In this document: piece by piece, positions 26,903 through 36,400 of the stretch | Layout of the letters: every line of letters begins with the position of its first letter | How positions within the stretch are numbered: the stretch's first letter is position 1 | Assembly (NCBI RefSeq): GCF_026420865.1 | Contig: NZ_JAPCWC010000005.1 | Span: 124,001-188,000 of the forward strand | DNA length: 64,000 bases | From: Novosphingobium clariflavum | GTDB taxonomy: Bacteria > Pseudomonadota > Alphaproteobacteria > Sphingomonadales > Sphingomonadaceae | Direction of reading: 5' to 3' | Translations under genes and position numbers: made by a program | Notes under the pieces: model-generated | Told to the model about the DNA's origin: nothing | What the model saw: only the letters and a program-made list of their open reading frames with translations | Databases searched by the model: none

Positions 26903-26954
26903 TTGCGCGCCCGGGTGCCGCGGCTTCGGTCCCGTACCCGGGCAAGGCAGGGGG

Positions 26955-26986
26955 CATGGGCCCCGCTGGCGACAGCGGGGCCCATG
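26955..26986 (+). terminator. Strong hairpin between TonB receptor and hydrolase
   Basis: Perfect 14-bp stem CATGGGCCCCGCTG / CAGCGGGGCCCATG with a GCGA tetraloop, 52 bases after the receptor stop. It would terminate or attenuate transcription, so receptor mRNA should exceed that of the hydrolase and MFS genes. Confidence 0.65.
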
Positions 26987-27034
26987 GTGACCCTGGCCCC
27001 GCACCATCGGACCCATCCTGAAGGATCTTCGTAG

Positions 27035-27904
27035 ATGGACTATCGCCTCCACCGCTATCGCAGCGCCTGCGGGCGGCTGGATCTGGCCGCGCGGGACTAT
27101 CCGGCCCGCGACGCGGCTGCGCCGGTGCTGCTGATGATGCATGGCCTTACCCGTAACAGCGCCGATTTCGAGCCGCTCGCCGCGCACCTTGCAGGCGACT
27201 ACCGGCTGGTCGTGCCCGACCAGCGCGGGCGCGGCCTGTCGCAGTGGGACCCGGATCCGGCGCGCTACCGGCCCGATGTCTACGCGCAGGACATGCTGGC
27301 GCTGCTGGATGGGCTGGGCATCGCCCGGGCCTGCCTGATCGGCACGTCGATGGGCGGGCTCATGGCCATGGTGATGAACGCGCTGCGGCCGGACCTTGCC
27401 AGCGGATTCGTGTTCAACGACATCGGCCCGGTGCTCGATCCTGCCGGGATCGCCCGGATCCAGGGCTATGTCGGACCGGCCGGGCCGATGGCCTCGTGGA
27501 GCGAGGCCGCGGCGCGCTGCCGGGCGTCGAATGCCCCGGCCTTTCCCGATTACGGCAGCCGCGAGTGGCAGGCCTTTGCCCGGCGCACCTGCCGCGAGTT
27601 GGCCGATGGCCGGGTGGTGCTCGATTATGACCCGGCAATTGCCCAGAGCATGGCGGGCGACGAGCCGCAGACGGTGCCGCCCGATCTCTGGCCCTTGTGG
27701 GAGGGGCTCGCCGGCCGCCCGGTGCTGGTGGTGCGCGGCGAACTTTCCGATCTTTTGAGCCGGGAAACCGAACGGGAGATGGCGCAGCGCCACGCCGGGC
27801 CCTACAGCCATGCCGACGTGCCGCGCGTCGGGCACGCCCCGATCCTCGACGAGACGCCCGCGCTGGCGGCGATCCTCGCCTTTCTCAAGGACCATATCGG
27901 CTGA
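27035..27904 (+). CDS. Alpha/beta-hydrolase
   Basis: 289 residues. HGLTRNSADFEPLAAHL forms the oxyanion region, DQRGRGLSQWD the conserved loop, the nucleophile Ser105 sits in GTSMGG, and the catalytic His is in the C-terminal VGHAPILDE. There is no signal peptide, so it acts in the cytoplasm. The pattern is close to enol-lactone and ester hydrolases, but the substrate is not determined. The stop is one base from the MFS start, so the two are co-translated. Confidence 0.85.
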   Translation: MDYRLHRYRSACGRLDLAARDYPARDAAAPVLLMMHGLTRNSADFEPLAAHLAGDYRLVVPDQRGRGLSQWDPDPARYRPDVYAQDMLALLDGLGIARACLIGTSMGGLMAMVMNALRPDLASGFVFNDIGPVLDPAGIARIQGYVGPAGPMASWSEAAARCRASNAPAFPDYGSREWQAFARRTCRELADGRVVLDYDPAIAQSMAGDEPQTVPPDLWPLWEGLAGRPVLVVRGELSDLLSRETEREMAQRHAGPYSHADVPRVGHAPILDETPALAAILAFLKDHIG

Positions 27905-27905
27905 C

Positions 27906-29168
27906 ATGAGCCAGAACGCTGCCAATTCGCACAAGCCCTCATCGCCCGGTCTCGTTCTGGCGATGCTGCTCCTGGTCTATATCTTCAACTTCGTCGACCG
28001 GCAGATCCTGGCGATCCTGGCCGCTCCGATCCAGCAGGACCTCGGGCTCGACGATGCCCAGATGGGCATGCTCGGCGGGCTGGCCTTCGCGATCCTCTAT
28101 TCGACGCTCGGGGTGCCGCTGGCCTGGCTGGCGGACCGCACCAGCCGGTCGTGGGTGATCACCGGCTCGCTGCTGGTCTGGAGCCTGTTCACCGCGCTGT
28201 GCGGCGCGGCGCAGGGGTTCTGGCACCTGTTTGTCGCGCGTCTCGGCGTCGGCGTGGGCGAGGCGGGCGGTGTCGCCCCGTCCTATGCGGTGATCGGCGA
28301 TCATTTCCCCAGCGAGAAGCGCGCCTTTGCGCTTTCGATCTATTCGCTGGGCATTCCCATCGGGGCGGCGACCGGGGTGCTGGCGGGCGGCTACGTTGCC
28401 GCGCGGGTGGACTGGCGTGCGGCCTTTGTGGTCGTCGGGCTGGCCGGGCTGCTGGCAGCGGTGCCGTTCCGCATGGTGGTGCGCGACAAGCCCCGTCCCG
28501 CACGGGCCGCGCCCACCGTCCGGTTCGGTGAAGTGGCCGCCACGCTGGCGCGCAAGAAGGCATTCTGGCTGCTTTCGTTCGGAGCGGCATCCAGCTCGAT
28601 GCTGGGCTACGGCATCATGTTCTGGATGCCGAGCCTGCTGCAGCGCAGCTTCGGGCTCGATCTTGTCGAGACCTCCTGGTTCCTCGGCGCGATCCTGCTG
28701 ATGGGCGGCACCGTGGGCGTTCTGGCGGGCGGGCGCCTCGCCGACCGGCTGGGCTCGGCCGACCGTGCCTTCTACGGCTGGGTTCCCGCGGTCGCCTACG
28801 TGATCGCGGTGCCGCTCTATGCCGGCGGCATCTGGACCCACAGCGTGCCGACCGCCTTCCTGCTGTTCCTGTTGCCGCAGGCGCTCGCCTATGTCTGGCT
28901 CGGGCCGGTGACGAGCGCGGTCCAGCACCTGGTCGAACCGGCCGCGCGCGCCACTGCCTCGGCGCTGTTCCTGCTGATCAACAACCTCATCGGGCTTGGC
29001 GGCGGCATCTATGCGCTGGGCGCGCTGTCGAAGGCGCTGGCGCCGGTCTGGGGCGGCGAGGCGCTGCGCTATTCGATGCTGATCGGCCTTGCGCTCTATC
29101 TTCTGGCGGCGCTGCTGATGGCGCTGGCGGGCCCGGCGCTGCGGCGCGAATGGGTGCAGGAGGGTTAG
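27906..29168 (+). CDS. Spinster-type MFS transporter
   Basis: 420 residues with 12 predicted TM helices. The first helix shows LLVYIFNFVDRQILAILAAPIQQDLGL, the signature of the spinster-like MFS subgroup, followed by GVPLAWLADRTSR. This subgroup in sphingomonads accompanies catabolic genes. It probably imports or exports the substrate or product of the adjacent hydrolase across the inner membrane. Confidence 0.88.
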   Translation: MSQNAANSHKPSSPGLVLAMLLLVYIFNFVDRQILAILAAPIQQDLGLDDAQMGMLGGLAFAILYSTLGVPLAWLADRTSRSWVITGSLLVWSLFTALCGAAQGFWHLFVARLGVGVGEAGGVAPSYAVIGDHFPSEKRAFALSIYSLGIPIGAATGVLAGGYVAARVDWRAAFVVVGLAGLLAAVPFRMVVRDKPRPARAAPTVRFGEVAATLARKKAFWLLSFGAASSSMLGYGIMFWMPSLLQRSFGLDLVETSWFLGAILLMGGTVGVLAGGRLADRLGSADRAFYGWVPAVAYVIAVPLYAGGIWTHSVPTAFLLFLLPQALAYVWLGPVTSAVQHLVEPAARATASALFLLINNLIGLGGGIYALGALSKALAPVWGGEALRYSMLIGLALYLLAALLMALAGPALRREWVQEG

Positions 29169-29230
29169 GTCACGGCCTGACCGGCCGGGGCTGGCTAAGG
29201 CGGGACCGGCGGTATAGGGTCGCGGCCGGG

Positions 29231-29797
29231 ATGTTCTGGCAATTGACTGACTTTACCGGAAGGCGGCTGTTGGGCGTCGCGGCGGGCCTTGCCGGCGTGC
29301 TGGTGCTGGCCCCGCCGACGGCGCGCGCCGATCCCGCGCGGGCGGTCGTCACGGCCGATGCCCGGCTCGATTTCGGGCGCATGGTGGTGATCGGTAGCGG
29401 CAGCCGCAGGGTGAGCGCGGCGGGCGCGGTGGTCGACAGCGGCGTCATGTCGGCGCCCGGCGGAAGTACCCGTCCCGCCCAGTTCACCGTCTCCTACGAC
29501 CGCGGCAACGAAAGCCGCCGTCCGCTCGACGTCACGCTGGAAGTGGTGCTTTCGGCGCCGGGTGCGGTCGAGACCGGCGGGGTGTCCGGACGGCTTTCCG
29601 CCTTCGAGACCGACTTGCCCGGCTACGGCGCGATTGCGCCGGGGCAGGTCCTGCAGATCACCCTCCCGAATTGCACCCAGCGCGTCTGCTCGCGCAGCTT
29701 CCGGGTCGGCGCCCGCATCGACCTGACGCGCAGCTATGGTGGCGGCACCTTGAACCTGCCGTTGCCGATCGATGCCACGATCGTGAACGTCGACTAG
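29231..29797 (+). CDS. DUF4402 domain surface protein (first subunit)
   Basis: 188 residues with a signal peptide (about 1-32, ending PTARADPA) and a DUF4402 beta-domain: DARLDFGRMVVIGSGSRRV, ending LNLPLPIDATIVNVD. DUF4402 proteins resemble pilin-like subunits with a final beta-strand. Two Cys (NCTQRVC) may pair, unlike in the other three subunits. The start at 29231 is chosen over an upstream frame that overlaps the MFS gene. The TAG stop coincides with the boundary of the inserted MITE-like element, so the insertion did not break the frame. Confidence 0.75.
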   Translation: MFWQLTDFTGRRLLGVAAGLAGVLVLAPPTARADPARAVVTADARLDFGRMVVIGSGSRRVSAAGAVVDSGVMSAPGGSTRPAQFTVSYDRGNESRRPLDVTLEVVLSAPGAVETGGVSGRLSAFETDLPGYGAIAPGQVLQITLPNCTQRVCSRSFRVGARIDLTRSYGGGTLNLPLPIDATIVNVD

Positions 29798-29827
29798 GCC
29801 GTAAACTCATAAACGGCACCATCGAGG
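29794..29827 (+). repeat. Left terminal inverted repeat of the MITE
   Basis: 34 bases, the exact reverse complement of 30030-30063. Its first bases overlap the TAG stop of the preceding gene. Confidence 0.9.
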
Positions 29828-30029
29828 CGCCCAAATGGCGAACATATCGGGCCGAAGCGGCCGCCGGGCGGGCTGGTTGCCCGTCCAAGGCCGCATCGGT
29901 TCGAGATGGAAGCCATTTGGGCGCCCCTTCGGGGTTTGACCAAAATGGTCCATCGCTGCGTCAGGAAGCCTAGAAATATCGGCATATTCCGTCGCCTTCC
30001 TTCCTCACGCTGAACCATTTTGCCTCAAA

Positions 30030-30063
30030 CCTCGATGGTGCCGTTTATGAGTTTACGGCCTAG
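30030..30063 (-). repeat. Right terminal inverted repeat of the MITE
   Basis: 34 bases, the exact reverse complement of 29794-29827. Confidence 0.9.
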
Positions 30064-30351
30064 ATCAAGCGCCCAGGGCATTCGCCCGGTACATTCACCC
30101 CGTACATTCACTTGGCTGCGGCGATGGCCGGTCTTGCGATTCTCTTCCTAAAATGAAGCCGGACGCCTTTCGAAGCGGCTCGGGCGCGGAACCGTTGCGC
30201 GGTTCGCTCGTTCGTACGCGGCGAAGGGCATCCCGGTGTCCCGCGTGCATGCGCTCCAGGGGGCGCTCCACGGGGGCGCTCGCAAGGGGCGCCCGCAAGG
30301 GGGGAGTCCCGGAAAACCGCGGTCTTCGGATCGTGAACGCGAGTGTGCCCG

Positions 30352-30975
30352 ATGCCCCGTTCCCCTGCCTTGCCCGTTACCGGAGGCCTGCTTGCTGCAG
30401 AGGCGGTGGGACTGGCGCTGATGGCGCCCGCTTGCGCGCTTGCCGCCGAAGCGCCTGCGGGCGCCCATTCCAGCGGGCCCACCAGCGGGACCACCAATGG
30501 GATCGCCAGCGCGACCGTGGTGGCGCCGCTTGCGGTCCGTTCGCTCCGCGATCTCGATTTTGGCGCGGTGGGCGATGTCGGCCGCGAGGGCGGGATTCTC
30601 GTGATCGTGCCGGGCAGCCCCCAGGCGCGGTATGGCGGTGCGGCACGTCTTGCCTGTCCGGTCGGGGAGGCGACTTGTGCCATGCCGCATGCGGCGCGGC
30701 TGCGGGTGGAGGGAGAGCCCGGACGGGCCTACCGGGTGCTGCTGCCCGATGCCGTCGAGGCGCAATCGGGCGCGGCGGACGGCGCGCCGTTGTCCCGCCT
30801 GTCGGTATCCAGTCTCACCGTGCGCACCGACAGCAGGCCGCAAGCGGGCGGGCAGGGCGTGCTGGGCGAGGACGGCGGCGACGGATTCGAGATCGGCGGC
30901 GAACTGCACATCCCGCCCGGCACCCGGGCCTCCCACTACCAGGCGCAAGTTCCCGTCATCGTGGTCTATGGGTGA
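30352..30975 (+). CDS. DUF4402 domain surface protein (second subunit)
   Basis: 207 residues from the ATG at 30352; a GTG three codons upstream is possible and neither has a good ribosome site. The signal peptide ends CALAAEAP. The DUF4402 domain begins with SATVVAPLAVRSLRDLDFGAV, very like the third subunit, and ends with the beta-strand HYQAQVPVIVVYG. It holds an extra Cys pair region (LACPVGEATC). It is probably a minor or tip subunit of the fibre assembled by the downstream chaperone and usher. Confidence 0.75.
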   Translation: MPRSPALPVTGGLLAAEAVGLALMAPACALAAEAPAGAHSSGPTSGTTNGIASATVVAPLAVRSLRDLDFGAVGDVGREGGILVIVPGSPQARYGGAARLACPVGEATCAMPHAARLRVEGEPGRAYRVLLPDAVEAQSGAADGAPLSRLSVSSLTVRTDSRPQAGGQGVLGEDGGDGFEIGGELHIPPGTRASHYQAQVPVIVVYG

Positions 30976-31202
30976 CAAGGGGGATTAGCTGACGGCTTCG
31001 ATCAGACAAGAGGATGAAGCCCGTCGTTCTTTGGTATGAACCTCGAATGTTGGTGAGTTTTCAGTAAGATTCCTGAGGTTAATTCCTTAGTTAACACGGG
31101 GTGCCCAAATCGGGGCCGCATGGCGAGACTACATGCGGAAACGGGGAGCGTCGTGCCGCCCGGAGGGTCGCAGACGCCGGGCATCTCTGAGGGGTACTAA
31201 TC

Positions 31203-31700
31203 ATGAAGAAGCTTGCTCTTGTTTCCGCCGTGGCGGTCGCCGCCGCTTCGTCGCTCTTTGCGGTTTCCGCGTTCGCCGCGACCACGCAGGGCACTGCCAC
31301 CGCCACCGTGGTGGCACCGATCACCCTGACCCACACCTCGGGTGCGGCCCTGGCCTTCGGTTCGTTCACCGCGGGCACCGGCGGTACGGTCGTGGTGACC
31401 TCAGCGGGTGCCGGGTCGAAGACCGGCGGCGTCGTCTTCGTGGCGGGTTCGGCCAATACCGCGGACGCCTTCACCGTCGGCGGCGATGCCAGCCGGGCCT
31501 TCACCATCTCGACCACCGGCGGCAATGTTTCCAGCGGTACGAACACGATGGCCTTCACCACCACGCCTTCGTCGACCAGCGGCACGCTGAGCGCCTCGGG
31601 CGCGGCGAGCTTCACCGTGGGCGGCACGCTTACCGTGGCATCGACGGCGGCGGCCGGCAGCTACACCGGCAGCTACGACGCGACCGTCACCTATAACTGA
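31203..31700 (+). CDS. DUF4402 domain surface protein, probable major subunit
   Basis: 165 residues. A clean signal peptide MKKLALVSAVAVAAASSLFAV-SAFA is followed by a compact, Thr/Ser/Gly/Ala-rich, Cys-free DUF4402 domain (GTATATVVAPITLTHTSG ... AGSYTGSYDATVTYN). Small size, low charge and the hairpin directly behind the gene point to the abundant major subunit. It has its own 227-bp upstream region with an AT-rich stretch (about 31055-31100) likely to hold the locus promoter. Confidence 0.82.
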   Translation: MKKLALVSAVAVAAASSLFAVSAFAATTQGTATATVVAPITLTHTSGAALAFGSFTAGTGGTVVVTSAGAGSKTGGVVFVAGSANTADAFTVGGDASRAFTISTTGGNVSSGTNTMAFTTTPSSTSGTLSASGAASFTVGGTLTVASTAAAGSYTGSYDATVTYN

Positions 31701-31742
31701 TCGCGCAAGCCGCGGGCCTTCGCCGGGAGGGCCGCTTCGGCC

Positions 31743-31770
31743 GATGCCTGCCGTGGTGGCGGCAGGCATC
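31743..31770 (+). terminator. Intra-operon hairpin after major DUF4402 subunit
   Basis: Perfect 11-bp stem GATGCCTGCCG / CGGCAGGCATC with a 6-base loop, 43 bases after the stop. In pilus operons such hairpins reduce read-through so that the subunit is made in excess over chaperone and usher; that role is inferred here. Confidence 0.6.
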
Positions 31771-31801
31771 GCATCACCAGCACCCGCAACGAGGACCAGG
31801 G

Positions 31802-32371
31802 ATGACCGGGAGGAGACGATACCGGCCCGTCTTGGCTGACCGCGCGCGTCTGGCGGGGGCCGGGCTTGCGGCCATGCTGCTTGCGGCGCTGCCGGGGCAG
31901 GGGCATGGCCAGGGACTGGCGGCCGGGGCAAAAGGCGCGGCCACGGCGGAAGTCGTGGCGCCGACCCAGATCGTGCCGCTTTCCTATCTGCGCTTCGGCA
32001 GCTTCGCGCGGCCCGCGAGTGCGGGCACCGAAACGGTGAGTGTGGCCAGCGCCGTCAGCGGCACCGGCGGCATGGCCGCGAACCTGTCGATGCCGCAGGG
32101 AACCGGCGGGCGCGGCGCGGCGAGCTTCCAGCTCAACGGCCAGCCTCGCCGCATCTATATCGTCGACCTGCCTGCCCAGGCGACGATTGCGTCCGGCAGC
32201 GCGACGATGACGGTCAGCAATTTCACCTCCGATACGGTGGGCATCGGCATCGGTCAGCTGGACGCTTCGGGCCGCGACATACTCACCGTCGGCGGCACCC
32301 TGAACGTGTCGGCCAATCAGGCCGCCGGGGACTATTCCGGTACGTTCCCGCTGACCGTCTACTACCTGTAA
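31802..32371 (+). CDS. DUF4402 domain surface protein (fourth subunit)
   Basis: 189 residues. Arg-rich n-region, signal peptide ending QGHGQ, then a DUF4402 domain (GAATAEVVAPTQIVPLSYLRFGSF ... AAGDYSGTFPLTVYYL). The last strand GDYSGTFPLTVYYL closely parallels that of the major subunit, as expected for donor-strand subunits. It comes directly before the chaperone gene. Confidence 0.8.
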   Translation: MTGRRRYRPVLADRARLAGAGLAAMLLAALPGQGHGQGLAAGAKGAATAEVVAPTQIVPLSYLRFGSFARPASAGTETVSVASAVSGTGGMAANLSMPQGTGGRGAASFQLNGQPRRIYIVDLPAQATIASGSATMTVSNFTSDTVGIGIGQLDASGRDILTVGGTLNVSANQAAGDYSGTFPLTVYYL

Positions 32372-32476
32372 GGGGTATTTCGAGGGCTGGGCCCGGCCCG
32401 CGAAATTCGCTTTTCGCGAATGTCCGGACGGGCTCTAAATACCTAAGTATCATTGCTTGGGATTCCAGGCAGTTGC

Positions 32477-33457
32477 ATGGTTAATCCCGATCATGGACAT
32501 TCGGGGGTCGCAGTCGTGCGCGTGGTATCGGGAGTGAGGGGCGGTGCGCGGCTGCTGCGCGCCGGTGGTCTGGCGAGCCTGTGTCTGGCCGGGGCCGCCG
32601 TGGCGCAGGACGAGCCGCTGCAGGCGCCGCCTCCCCGGGCCGCCGCTGCGGTGCCCGAGGGCGCCGTGGGCGGCATGGGGGACATCAACCTCTACCCCAA
32701 GCGCGTGGTGATCGACGAGCGTACGCGCATCGCCTCGGTCGGGCTCTACAACCGCAGCATCGAGCGCGGCGAGTACGACATCGCCATTGCCGACAAGGTG
32801 ATGACCGCCGACGGCCGGCTGCTCGATGCCGAGGCGGTGGCTCCTGGCGAACGGGCCCGGCTTCATGGCGGCGCTGCGATGCTGCGCTGGTCGCCGCGCC
32901 GGGTGGTGCTGGGCGGCAGCGAGGCGCAGACCATCCGCATCATGGCGCGCGTCGCCCCCGATACGCCGCCGGGCGAATACCGCGCGCACTTTTCCGCCGT
33001 GGCGGTGCCGCCCGCCGATGCCTCCTACTCGATCGAGCAGGCGGCGGGCGCCGCCGGGCAGGGTTCGATCGGCGTGCGCATCGTCCCGCGTTTCGGCATC
33101 TCGATCCCGGTGATCGTCCGTATCGGCCAGACCACGCTGACGGCGGGGATCGAAAGCCCCCGGATCGTGGCGCTGCCGGGCGGGCGCAAGGCGCTGCAAC
33201 TGACGATCACCCGTGCCGGCACGCGCTCGGCCTTTGGCGACATCGCGGTGAACGCGCCGGGGGCCAGGGCGCCGCTGGCCCTGCTCAAGGGGCTGGGCGT
33301 CTATACCGAGATCGACGCGCGGCAGGTGACCGTGCCCTTCGATGCCGGCGCCGATCCCCGTTTCCTCGCAAGCGGCGCGAAGCTCACCGTGACCTACACC
33401 GATGACGACGTCGAGCCCGGCAAAGTGCTGGCCAGCCGGGATCTCATCGTGCCGTGA
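32477..33457 (+). CDS. PapD-like periplasmic fimbrial chaperone
   Basis: 326 residues with a signal peptide ending AAVAQDE. The first Ig-like domain shows DINLYPKRVVIDERTRIASVGLYNRS, the position of the subunit-anchoring basic residue. LRWSPRRVVLGGSEAQTIRIMARV corresponds to the G1-donor strand with alternating hydrophobics. A second Ig-like domain follows (VGVYTEIDARQVTVPFD). It folds DUF4402 subunits in the periplasm. It is longer than PapD (about 215) and fits the CS1/alpha-type chaperones. Its stop overlaps the usher start (GTGA). Confidence 0.85.
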   Translation: MVNPDHGHSGVAVVRVVSGVRGGARLLRAGGLASLCLAGAAVAQDEPLQAPPPRAAAAVPEGAVGGMGDINLYPKRVVIDERTRIASVGLYNRSIERGEYDIAIADKVMTADGRLLDAEAVAPGERARLHGGAAMLRWSPRRVVLGGSEAQTIRIMARVAPDTPPGEYRAHFSAVAVPPADASYSIEQAAGAAGQGSIGVRIVPRFGISIPVIVRIGQTTLTAGIESPRIVALPGGRKALQLTITRAGTRSAFGDIAVNAPGARAPLALLKGLGVYTEIDARQVTVPFDAGADPRFLASGAKLTVTYTDDDVEPGKVLASRDLIVP

Positions 33458-36400
33458 CACAGGAGCGGAGCGGGTTGCCAGGGGCGGCCAGGCTCGTACC
33501 GTTCCTTGCCGGGGCCTCGCTGCTGGCGCGGGGGGACCACGCCCTGCTGCCCGCTGCCGCCGCGGGTGAGGAGGGGCCTCCGGCCCTGCACCATGCGCGG
33601 GCGCGGCAGGCGCTGCCGCGTCCCGGCTTTGCGATGCTGGCCCTCCCGGGCTTACCGGGATTACCGGGATTACGGGGATTGCCGGGATTACCGGTGGAGC
33701 GGGCGGCCGCGCCGCTGCTCCCCCGTTCGCTGGCCCCACATCCGCTGCGCGCGGCCTTGCGGGCTTCGGCGGCGCCACTCGCGCTTGCGGCGCCTTTGCG
33801 GCCCCCGCCGGGCGACCCGGACGCGGCACGCGATGCGCCGCATTGGCTGGCGCTGCCCGTGCCGGAGGAAATGCCGGCGGCGGGGCCTGCGGTTTTCCCG
33901 GCAGCGCCGGCCGGGTCCGAACTGCCCGCAGCGCTGGTTGCAGCGCCCGATGCCAACGAACCGGCGGCGCCTGCGCTGGTTGCCGCGCCCATTGCCAGCG
34001 AACCGGCGGCGCCTGCGCTGGTTGCCGCGCGCCGCCTGCCGGTGCCCGGCTTTGGCCTTGCCGTGCCGGGCGCTCAGCCTGGCCCCGCGGCTCCGGCCCG
34101 GCTTGCCCCCGCCAGCGCCGTGCAGACCTTCCCCGCAGGCGCTTCGCCGGTCATCACGTCCGACGACGAGGTGATCCTCGCGGTCAGGGTCGCCACGGCC
34201 ACCGGCACCAGTGGCGGCGAGGATACGGTGATCGCCTATGGCACGCGCGAGGGGCTCTACCTGCCGCTCGGCGCACTGGCGCGTACGCTCGACCTGCCGA
34301 TCGCTGTCGGCGACGAGGGCCACTATGCCAATGGCTGGTTCCTCTCCGAAGATCGCCACCTGACGATCAACTTGCGCGAAGGCACGGCGCAGGCGGATGG
34401 CCGGAGCGTGGCGCTGGGCAAAGGCGATGCCCAGGCCTTCGACGGCGAACTCTACCTCCGTGCCGAGCGCATCGGCGACCTTTTGCCGCTGACGGTGACG
34501 CCGAACCTGCGCGACCAGTCGGTGACGATCCGCACCAGGGAGCCGTTTCCTTTCGAGCAGCGCCTCACCCGCGAGGCCGAGCGCGAGCGGCTGGACAACG
34601 AGCAGGCCTCGGCCGCCTCCGCCCAGCGCCGTTTCCCGCGCGAGGAGACGCCGTGGCTGCCGATCTCGGTGCCGATGGCGGATATCGAGACGCGGGCGGT
34701 GTCCGATACCGCGCTGGGCGAGCGGGTGGAGAGCGACCTCAGGCTGGCGGGCGACTTTGCCTGGATGAGCGCCGAGGTCTTCCTCACCCATTCGACGCGC
34801 GACGGGCTGACGGCGGCCCATGTCGAGCTGGGCCGTACCGATCCCGACGGTGAACTGCTGGGGCCGCTCCACGCCAGCGCCTTCGCACTCGGCGATGTGG
34901 CGACGAGTTCGCTGCCGGTCGGGCTGCGCGGGGTTGCCGGCCGCGGCGCCGTGGTGACCAATGCGCCGGTCGAGGCGGCCTCGGTGTTCGACCGGATCGA
35001 CCTGCGCGGTGCGCTTGCGGATGGCTACGAGGTGGAGCTCTACCGCAACGGCGTGCTGGCCGGTTCGACGCGCCAGGCGATCAACGGGCAGTACGAGTTC
35101 CTGCAAGTGCCGGTCGATTACGGGCTGAACCTGTTCCGCCTCGTGTTCTACGGCCCGCAGGGCCAGCGCAGCGAGCAGGTGCGGCGCATCTCGGTGGGCG
35201 ACGGGCGGCTGTCGAAAGGGCAGCTGGTCTATACCCTGGGCGCTGTGCAGAAGGACGAGAACCTGCTGGGCATCACCGCGCCGCGCTTCATTCCCGGGCT
35301 TGACCATGGCCGCTGGCGGGCGAGCGCGCAGCTGGCCTACGGCCTGACCTCGCAGGTGACGGGCGTGGTCGGCGGTGGCTGGTTCGACCGCGATTCGGGC
35401 AGTCGCTGGCTGGCCAGCGCGGGGCTGCGCACCGGCCTTGGCGGGCTGGCCGCCAAGCTCGATCTGGCGATGCAGGACGGGGCCATGGTACCGGGCGGCA
35501 GCGGCAAGGCCGGGCGCGCCATCGAGGCCGGGCTCGGCGGGCGGGTGGCGGGCGCCTCGTTCACCCTCACCCATGCCGAATATCGCGGCGACTTCCTCGA
35601 CGAAGTGCGGGTGTTCGACGGGCAGCCGCTGCGCCGGGTGAGCGAACTCGATGCCAATGCCACGCTGCGGCCGTGGGGCGAGGGTGGGCTGGCGATCCCG
35701 CTCCATGCGCGGGCGCGGCGGATCGAATATGCCTCGGGCGAAGTGCAGAGCAGCGCCTCGCTGCGCGGATCGGCGCGGGTGGCCGGGGTGCTGGCGTCGA
35801 ACGCGCTGGAATTTTCGCGCTACCAGCCCGCGATGACGGCAGGGGGCGGGAGGCTTGACCAGCTGATCGGCACGTTCGACCTGGCCACGCTCAGCGGATC
35901 GCGCACCCAGGTGCGGGCCTCGGCCAGCTACAGCCTGGCGCCCGTGGCAAGGGTGGAGGCTGTGTCGCTGGAACTGGATCGTTCGCTCGATGACCGCACG
36001 CTGGTGCGCGGGCTGGCGAGCCATGCCTTCCACCAGCGCGACACCCAGCTCGGTCTTTCGGCGGAGCGGCGCTTCCGGCGCTTCACGCTGGCGTTCGACG
36101 GGACTTACGGCCTGCGCGGCAAGGTCCATTCGCTGGCCCTGCGGCTGGGCTTCGGGCTCGGGCGCAATCCGCTGACGGAGCGGATCTACCTCGCCCCGCC
36201 GGGGCAGGCGCTGGCGGGCGCGGTGGCCCTGCGTGCCTACGAGGACCTCGACGGCGACGGCGTCTACGGTCCGGGCGACAAGGTGTTGCCGCAAGTCGCC
36301 TTCGGCTCGGGCACCGGCACGGGCGCGACCGACGGGGACGGCACCGTGCTGCTGACCGGTCTGCCGGCCGGCACGCGGGCCAGCGTGCAGGTCGATCCGA

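Larger units (their letters stand above)
29794..30063. mobile_element. MITE-like element with 34-bp perfect TIRs
   Basis: A 270-bp non-coding segment bounded by 34-bp perfect inverted repeats (29794-29827 and 30030-30063) that start CTAGGCCGTAAACTCATAAA. CTAG at both outer ends could be a 4-bp target duplication, or the duplication may be TA only. Inside, GGCGCCCAAATGG (29826-29838) faces CCATTTGGGCGCC (29913-29925), giving a nested 100-base stem-loop. No transposase frame is present, so it would depend on a full-length IS elsewhere in the genome; TA-containing targets suggest IS5- or IS630-type enzymes. It separates the first DUF4402 gene from the rest of the fibre locus. Confidence 0.88.

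Noticed and set aside
29794..30018. A 74-codon minus-strand frame covering most of the MITE-like element
   Set aside because: It runs through the left terminal inverted repeat, matches no transposase motif, and the perfect repeats explain the segment better.
32405..32421. Small hairpin ATTCGC / GCGAAT before the chaperone gene
   Set aside because: Only six base pairs and no T-run; not convincing as a terminator.
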